This document shows positions 50,101-59,100 of a stretch of DNA of 64,000 bases, one piece after another (position 1 is the first letter of the stretch; each line of letters begins with the position of its first letter). The position numbers were made by a program, and so were the translations under genes. This DNA is from Liolophura sinensis (lineage: Eukaryota > Mollusca > Polyplacophora > Chitonida > Chitonidae), in the NCBI RefSeq assembly GCF_032854445.1, contig NC_088301.1, forward strand, positions 30,242,402-30,306,401. Reading direction: 5' to 3'. The notes beneath the pieces were generated by a model. It was not told the DNA's origin and made no database searches. It worked only from the letters and a program-made list of their open reading frames with translations.

Positions 50101-53100
50101 AACCACCAATCAAATGAATAAATTTGATACCATCGAACACATTTTCAATGATATTAACTTGATGCTAACACTTGTGGCACTGATTCCTTGTCAGTCAGCA
50201 AATTTTCACAGTTGGCAGACTTGCATTCTTGAATGGTGTGAAGCATGGGAGTATCAGGTGATTGAGTACATCTGTTCTGGAGTTGTAGCAATAGCTTTGT
50301 AACCAACTGATTCAGCCTGACCTTCTTTCCAGTGTACACAAGAGGCAGACTAGTATATGGAGCAGGGTAGATATTTGGTTTATGTGGTTGTGGCCACCTG
50401 GGGTGGAAATGATGCAGCACAAATGTTCCACCTCAGTCTCCATCTGTGTAAGCTTGAAGTATACCATTGTAATGTGTGCAATCATTCCTTTCTCCTGACA
50501 CACTTATTGTAGACACTTTTGTAGGCACCTTTTAAGGATAGGCGAGCACTCTTGTTCCTGCTGTACATCAGAAACTAAACCTGCCAAAGAGGAGACTTTC
50601 CAAATAATAGTTCAGAGATTTATAACAAGGCTGGCAGTTAGCAGCAGACAAGGACAGTATCCTGCCCCAAGTAGTATTTTGACGGGGACCAACTGTTTGG
50701 TACAGGACAAAACTGCCATGTAAATTTGCATTGTGACTTCCTAATAAAGTGGGTAACTGGAAATTTTACCACTTATGCCCTGTACTAACCTAAACCTTAT
50801 TTCCTGGCTGGACTTTGATTCTATAGCATTAACCATTTCAATCATTCCCCTAAAATTTGACTGAAATGTTTTTTTTTTTCAATTTATTTATTTATTTGAT
50901 TGGTGTTTTACGCCGTACTCAAGAATATTTCACTTATACGACGGCGGCCAGCATTATGGTGGGTGGAAACCGAGCAGAACCCGGGGGAAACCCACGACCA
51001 TCCACAGACTTTTTTCAGTTTAAACATTCTGTTTAACAGTTTGATTCTTCCACCTTACACAGGGTCCATGTACATGTTTTTGTGCAGTTTGATTCATTTC
51101 TTATTAGAAAAGCTGTTGGCATTAAAAGTACTATTTTAAGAACGTCCTGTTCTGAAAGTGAATTTTTATGGGCTAAAATTACATGCAAGGTGAAATACAG
51201 TATGTGTTTGGGGTGGATACATTCATTACTATACATGTACCTTGCGATGTATATTTGTTTGCGCAGTTAAAGTTTAAAAAGCACAACTTTTTATTTCTGC
51301 AATGTTGCATAACTAAAATATAAACATTGATTTCTTGAGCTACCAAGCACCCCAGATAAAAATGGCTGTTCACTCTTCAGATCTATTTCCAGCCCACTTC
51401 CTGAATAACTCAGGCTTGTATATTATATCTTGTCTTTTCTCATAGCTTCTCTTAATGTTCATACTTTATATTACATCTGCTAATATAGTGAAGGTACACT
51501 AAAGGTAATGTCCAGGTACATGTACTAGACATTTGTAACTGTACACAGTGGAGCTTTGTGTGCAGTTCTTTGTCTGCTGGATCACTTACCTATATTAACC
51601 CTCAACCCCCCAGGTTCACTCAGCAATGGGGCATGTATACATTAATTTATTTATTTGCATGTATTTTAATGGTATTCCAGAACTCCAGAATATTTTATGA
51701 TGGCAGCCAGTATTCTGGTAGGAGGAAACATGAGAGAAACCCATGACCATCTACAGGTTGCTGCCAGACCTTCCCACATATTGTTGAGAGAAAGCCAGCA
51801 AGAGCTGGAGTTGAACTCACAGGGACTGCATTGTTGAGTAATTGCGCCGCATTGTCATGCTTACCACCTCGGCCTGACACACATGCGTGTACACTGGACA
51901 GTTATACCTAACTGTATCCGATACCTTAGCTCCTTCATTCACAGGATGAGTCGGGCAGGCGTCCTACAAATGCTCTGCAAACATTGAGAATGGTAAATGT
52001 ACAAATCCTCATTCCAAGGTCGGGGTTGAACCCATGACTTCTAGGTGGTAGTTAGTGATTAAACCACTCCACCATGCATGGCCTTCTCCTGGTTTGGAGA
52101 GCAACCATTGGCTCATTTACAATGAAAACAAGGGAGTCCACAAAGTCACTGTCTGAGGCTGGGATTGAACCCACGTGAGGCGTTTTGGTTAAAGTAGCTT
52201 CATGCTTATGCATTGGGGTAGTTTTTGTACTGCACATATTTGAACATTTGCACACAGTAACCCAGATCATGTCATATTAATCCGAGTACACTGACTGTTG
52301 GTTGAGAAATATTCAGATCCGAATACTTCTCAACCAACAGTCAGTGTACTCGGACTAATGTCATATCACCCGTATTAAAACTGATAAATTAGAGCAAGGA
52401 GACAGGACTGCTGGGTTTCGTTTGTCTGTCGTGCTTTGGGGGCATTATTCATGCACAAAGTGTGTGCACAGACCTAATGACTCCATGTCATCGTATCAAA
52501 TTATATAAAGTTGTTAAGTATGGTATAGAATACCAAGCAAACATACAGACATGGAAAAAGTACTGTGAAGGCCAGTGGCATGGAATGGATTGTACATGCA
52601 TGCACTGTTTCGCAAAAAGGATGGACATACCAGAAATAATGTGACATACATTTACCAACTCGTACTTACACACTTTCATTTTATAACTGGTTTATACGAT
52701 CAGATGATCTACCGCCTGAAAACTTGTGGAAAAATTCAAGAATAAAAAAGCCTCTTTTAAAATTTTTTAAAAGTAATAAGAACTTCTGAGTAAGATAGAC
52801 AAGCCTAGAAAAGGTAAACAGAGTTACATGTACTTAGGCCTTCATCACTATCTCTCTCCATTGTCCTAATATTGCTACATGTAGAGTACAAAGAGTTAAG
52901 AGAGGAGAAAATGGGGCGGGCAATGTTCGTGGAGATGTACTAGGCATGTGTATACAGATGTTACTGGGTTCTGCCTTGTAGCTTAGTTTGAAGACAAGCA
53001 GATGTTGAAGACAGCTGGAGTAATGACTCAATGACTCACTATTTCTCCACCTTTTATGTGGGGCAGATTGTTGCTGTTACTGTTTTACTAGTCTCCTATG

Positions 53101-56100
53101 ACATCTAGTTATAGTACAGTTTTACATTGCAGAATATCTAGTAATTTGGGAGATTTTTGATCTAGACTCGCTTGTTTATACATTCAATACATGTATCTGA
53201 GGACTGTGCTATTTACATATGGTTCGTTCCTGGATTGAGGCATGATGGTAAACAGCAGGTGCCATGGTGCAATTTAAAAATATATGATGAACACAGCATT
53301 ATATGAATTCCTGTGTGGAGAGTTAGTCAGATGTAGATGTGCATGTAAACTTCACAGGTCGCATAGGGTCACATGTTCTACGACTGTCATTCCTGTAAAT
53401 GCTAGAAGCATGACTGTGGCGTAGATTTAAGAAAAAACAGACTGAAGGAAATTCTCCAGCATCAGGAGTGTTCTTGTAAAGCTCTGAATTGTTAATTTGA
53501 CTTGGCTAAAAAGAGGTCACAAGCATATTCCTGAATATATATTTTATTTATTTGACTCTTAAAAAAAAATTCTAAAATTTATTTATTTATTTGACTGTGG
53601 TGACTTTTACACTGCATGTACTCAAGATTATTTCTCTTAAAGAGCCTAGGGGGAGGGAAACCCACAGTCACCTGCAGGCTGCTGACAGACCTTCTCACAT
53701 AGACCAGAGTGCATGAGCTGGACTTGAAGGTACAGCGGCCACACTGGTTGAAGGCTTCGGAGTCATTCTGCGCTATAACATTAACACCTCGCCCACAGAG
53801 ACCCCGAATTTCTGAATATAGTTTGTATCTGGTAATCTAGATTAAGGATCATCAAGGATATGTTTTTGTGTAAATTGTAGCTTGATAGTACGATAAATGA
53901 CAAATTTTTGTGACCGTTATTTATAACTGACCATAAATTGAAAAAGCCCGAAGGAATTCTTTCAAGACCTACAAAAAGATGGCATAATTATATGATTCAC
54001 TTACAGATATATAAATTGTCATCAATCTGCTTACAGTTACATATGTTACACCAAAATATAAAGACTTAATTAAGTTGTAAGATATCAGTAAATGTCACAA
54101 ATTATAGCTTTGAAATGTATGAATGTGTGATATCATTTTGGGGTGTGACGTCCAATTGTAAAAAGATTTGAAAGATTTCAAAACTTAAACATGCAGAAAC
54201 TACCCTGTGCATTTTGCTGGAATGCATTACTGATATACAATTACGTGCAAGTACTTGTACCCATTGCCCTTTCAGCAAGGTCTCGTTAAATTTGACTGCT
54301 CATTTTCAGTGCCTTTTGGTACACATTTTTTCTGTTAATCAGCATTTGTTTTTCTTAACATCATTTCCTCATTGAAATTGTTGTCATTTCTTCAAATGGC
54401 TTTTTTCTTTGGATTGCCATATATGCAGTGGCTTTTATTTATGTTGTGTTTTATTTATGTTGTGTCTAAGATTGTGAATTCTCCCAGACTGCACCAAATG
54501 CCTTAGGCACTCTTCACTTGTGGAGGTAAAGTTTTTTGTCGCGTGCCAGGCGTCCTTCTGAGTGTTGCACAGTGACCCATCGAGTCTGTCACGTAGTCCA
54601 CTCCCTGGATCATTTCATTGTATATTACCATTATGCAACCACAAGCTCCTGAAGTAACCACAAATTGGCAATTCTTTATAACAAGATGAAAAAAAAAATA
54701 GTCAGATTTGTTTACCTTGCGGTGTATTTGACCCTACAGCTGAACGATCAATTAGTGCAATGTAATCAAGTTAACACAACCAAAATTGATAGTGTTTGTA
54801 CAAATTGAAATGACTCTGCTGTTTCTAGACTTTCTCCTATTGGGCGTTCTTCAATCTTAGTCCATGATGTGGGACATGTACATTCACTCGTATGTCACTA
54901 TAAATTCTTCTGAATGTGAAGAATTTGGCTGGCTCCAGGTGTGTAAAGTAAACATCTCTGCAGTGGTCTCTTGTGAAATTCAGATAGGTAATTTGACCAA
55001 AGTTAACATGCGTCAGATATAAAAATCAAAAGTGTATGTCAGAGAACGGCACAGTCACGTTCTTATACATGTAGGAATTGCATATATGTGATCAACTGCT
55101 TACATGCACGTATATATACATATCGGGGTGTCTTGGAGCTATTTGGTAAATTCACTTTAATACAGGAATATACATGTTGGTGACTAAATAATGTAAAATG
55201 GTTTCTGGATCATGTTGTGTATATAGTCAATGTAAACTCCAAGTGAATTTGTTTTTAACAGGCAGTTTTGACCTCAGGGGGGACGTACAAGCCTTGCATG
55301 TGCAGCAATACAATTTCACATGCTTTCAACACACCCAAAATATTTTTGAAGATAGATGTGTTAAAACCGTTGTTGTGCAGATATTGATATATGTATGCTG
55401 CAGCCTGATTATATTTGTTTTTCTATTGCATTCTAATTTGTTTTATTAAAAGGTGTTGTTTTTATAATGCCTCTACAATCATTTTAAGATTTCAGTGGAT
55501 ATAGACCTGCTGTAATTCTTCAACATTTTTCGCTTGTTTGCAAGGCGTTTATTCAGACATTTTCTGAAAGTATTACTCTGTGTAGACTGATAAAATGGTA
55601 CCTTTGTAAAGCCCAGAAATTAACCAATCCAACCAGTGTGGTCTTGTTTCCAAATTCAAATTACGAAGGTACATAAATTGCACTAAAATTGCTTTTTCAT
55701 ATGGGAAAAGGTGGAGGAATTATGGGGGCTACCGTTAACTATGACCTTAACTCGTCCATGAATTTTGGGTAGGTAAAAGCTTGTACAAACCTTGTTATAA
55801 ACTGGCTATGAATTTACTGTACGTAGATGTTTTGTGTTGACAGTTTGAAGGCTGTACCAAGGCATTTTCCCGTCTGGAGAACCTGAAGATCCACTTGCGC
55901 TCCCACACAGGGGAGCGGCCGTACCTGTGTACCCATGCTGGCTGTGCGAAGGCTTTCAGTAACTCCTCAGACCGCGCTAAACACCAGCGCACACATCTTG
56001 ACACGGTCAGTGGTTCAGTAAAGCACAACACAGTACAACATAAACTCACTACCACACAGATCTTGTACTGTTCTCAAGAATCGGTGAAGGATTGTGGCTT

Positions 56101-59100
56101 AAAACATAAACTCACTACCACACAGTTCTTGTACTGTCCTCAAGAATCGGTGAAGGATTGTGGCTTAAAACATAAACTCACTACCACACAGTTCTTGTAC
56201 TGTCCTCAAGAATCGGTGAAGGATTGTGGCTTAAAACATAAACTCACTACCACACAGTTCTTGTGCTGTTCTCAGGAATCAGTGAAGGATTGAGGCTTAA
56301 AACGCCACTTGAACTTCAACATTTTTGCAGCCATATCAAAACGACTATTTTCAGGGTAATAACAAAAATAATAAAAGCACAGTTTTTATGTACCATTTTG
56401 AGGAATGAATGAATGAATGAATGAATGCTTATGGCTTAAAGCACTACTTTGGCAGTATTACTTCCTTATCATGGCCACCTTTTTCAGAACGTGCTGCACT
56501 TAAGCACGCTATCATTTGACAATTTTCCAGGCCGTGTGGTTGTTTTAGTACGGGTATCGTGATACATTATTTAAGGATGTGTGGGTGGATCAGTCTAATG
56601 CCATATTATTTAGATTCTGTGACTGTATCTATCTCACTCAGCATAGAGTTTTTGAGTTACATAATTACAACATCATGACGAGTCACATATGCCATTGAAA
56701 ACATATCACTGCTTTACAGCACCTTAAAGTAACTTGCCTATCTTTAAACATGGCAGTATTCATGTCTTACTGACAGAATAACATTATTTTGATACTCAGC
56801 CCTACCCAGAGACATAATTCAGAGGATTAACCTAATCTAGTTTAATTAATTTTCTATATTATGTATACCATACTGCATTAAAACCCCTGGTTTACCAAGG
56901 GACATCACTCTGTTATCGTAATGTTGTATCTCTGGTTTCCTCCAACCTTAAGTGAAAGTTTTCTCATAGAGTATATTATTGAGATAAATGAAAAATTGAA
57001 AGGACTTCCTATTGTCATTGGTTAGTGTGTGCAAGTGACTGTAAATGTGTTGGAAACAATATATACCCTATAATAAATGTATATATAAAAACAATAATGA
57101 AAAATTAATAATTGTGCTGTAAACCAGTTTAAATAGACTTATCCTACATTTTGGTTACAAAAATAATCCTACCACTTTATGATTCACTTAAACAGTGTGG
57201 TCTGTTTAATTTACAGAAATTGTAAATGAGAATTTTATTTCTCAAAAAAGTTTGAGAAATAGGAGTAAGAATGTTACAAGTAGGAAATTGTAGACATTTG
57301 ATTTTGAAGGGTGGAGACTTCACTTTCAAAGTCAGTATCTTTGTCCTCAGAAACCATATGCGTGCCAGATACCAGGATGTAGCAAAAGATACACAGACCC
57401 CAGCTCTCTGAGGAAGCATGTGAAAAACCATAGTCAGCGAGAACAACAACAACGCAAGAAGGTATGTGTATGGGGTTATGGGCTGGACAGAAGGTGCCCA
57501 TACAGGGAGGTATATAGTAGTAATACATGTAGGTACAGAGTAATCATTATTGGGGCTGTGAAAGTAAGAGCAAGCATTGTTTCCGTAATCCCATAAATGA
57601 TCTTTCATAAAACACTGTATAATCTCAGTTTTAATTTGTATTTATTCACTGTGCTAATGTAGGCCCTATAAGACATTATACAAAAACACCAGCATGAAAT
57701 GTCCTTTGAGATGGTGCATACCTTGTTGCTCAATTTTTATCATTGCCATGAACCATTCTTAAGTCTTATAAGTAAGTTATGAACCAGAAATAATTCTGTT
57801 GTGATTTTTAATAATATGGTCTGATATCACATTTGATATGTATGTGTTGGCTTTTCTCTGTCTGGTGTCCAGCACTGTTGGGTTTTCTCTCTTTGTGATG
57901 TCCTACACCGTTGGGTTTTTTTCTCTGTCTGATGTCTTACACCCTTGGGTTTTCTCCCTGTCTGATGTCCTACGCCCTTGGGTTTTCCCCCTGTCTGATG
58001 TCCTACATTCTTGGGTTTTCTCCCTATCTGATGTCCTACATTCTTGGGTTTTCTGTATGTCTGATGACCTACAGTGTGGGTTTTCTCTCTGATGTCCTGC
58101 AATCTTGGGCTTTCTCTCTGATTGATGTCTTGCGCACTTGGGTTTTCTTTGTCTGATGGCTTACACTGTTGGGTTTTCTCTCTACTCTCCTGCATTATTG
58201 GGCTTTCTCTATGCCAGATGACCTACACTGTTGGCTCTTCTCTCTGTCTGATGTCCTATTCTCTTTGGGTTTTCTCTCTCTCTGATGTCCTACATTCTTG
58301 TGTTTTCTCATTGTTTGATGTCCTACACACTTGGGTTTTCTCTCAGTCTGATGACCAGTATTCTTGGGTTTTCTCTCAGTCTGATGTCCTGCATTCTTGT
58401 GTTTTCTCATTGTTTGATGTCCTGTATTTTTGGGTTTTCTCTCAGTCTGATGTCCTGTATTCTTGGGTTTTCTCTCAGTCTGATGTCCTGTATTCTTGGG
58501 TTTTCTCTCTGTCTGATGTCTTGCATTCTTGTGTTTTCTCATTGTTTGATGTCCTGTATTTTTGGGTTTTCTCTCAGTCTGATGTCCTGTATTTTTGGGT
58601 TTTCTCTCAGTCTGATGTCCTGTATTCTTGGGTTTTCTCTCAGTCTGATGTCCTGTATTCTTGGGTTTTCTCTCTCTGTGATACCATACACCTTTAGGTT
58701 TTCTCTTTGTCTAATGTCCTGGATTCTTGGGTTTCTGTCTTGGGCCCACTGTATGTCTGATGATACACTTTTGGCTTTTTACTCTGTCTGATGTTCTGCA
58801 CTTGTGGGGTCCTTCTCTGTCCAATATCCTCCATTCCTGGGTCTTCTGTCTGTTACATGTTCTACATTTTTGTGTCTTCTCTTTGCCTGATATCATGCAT
58901 TCTTCAGGTTGTCTGATGTCTTTATTTCCTTTCTATCTGACATCAAAATGTGTAGTGAATCTTTGGCATTTGTTAATGCGAGACAACTTTTCCCTTGCGT
59001 TTATTTACTACGTGATGATGTGTACTTGTCTTGAAGCCATATGGTGTATAGTGAAGTTGATGCTATCAGGGAATTAGGTGTGAAGCTGTTATCTGATACC

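Noticed and set aside
57838-58791. Overlapping 115-191-codon genes on both strands
   Set aside because: They are 11-residue repeats of the 33-bp minisatellite without any flanking unique coding sequence.
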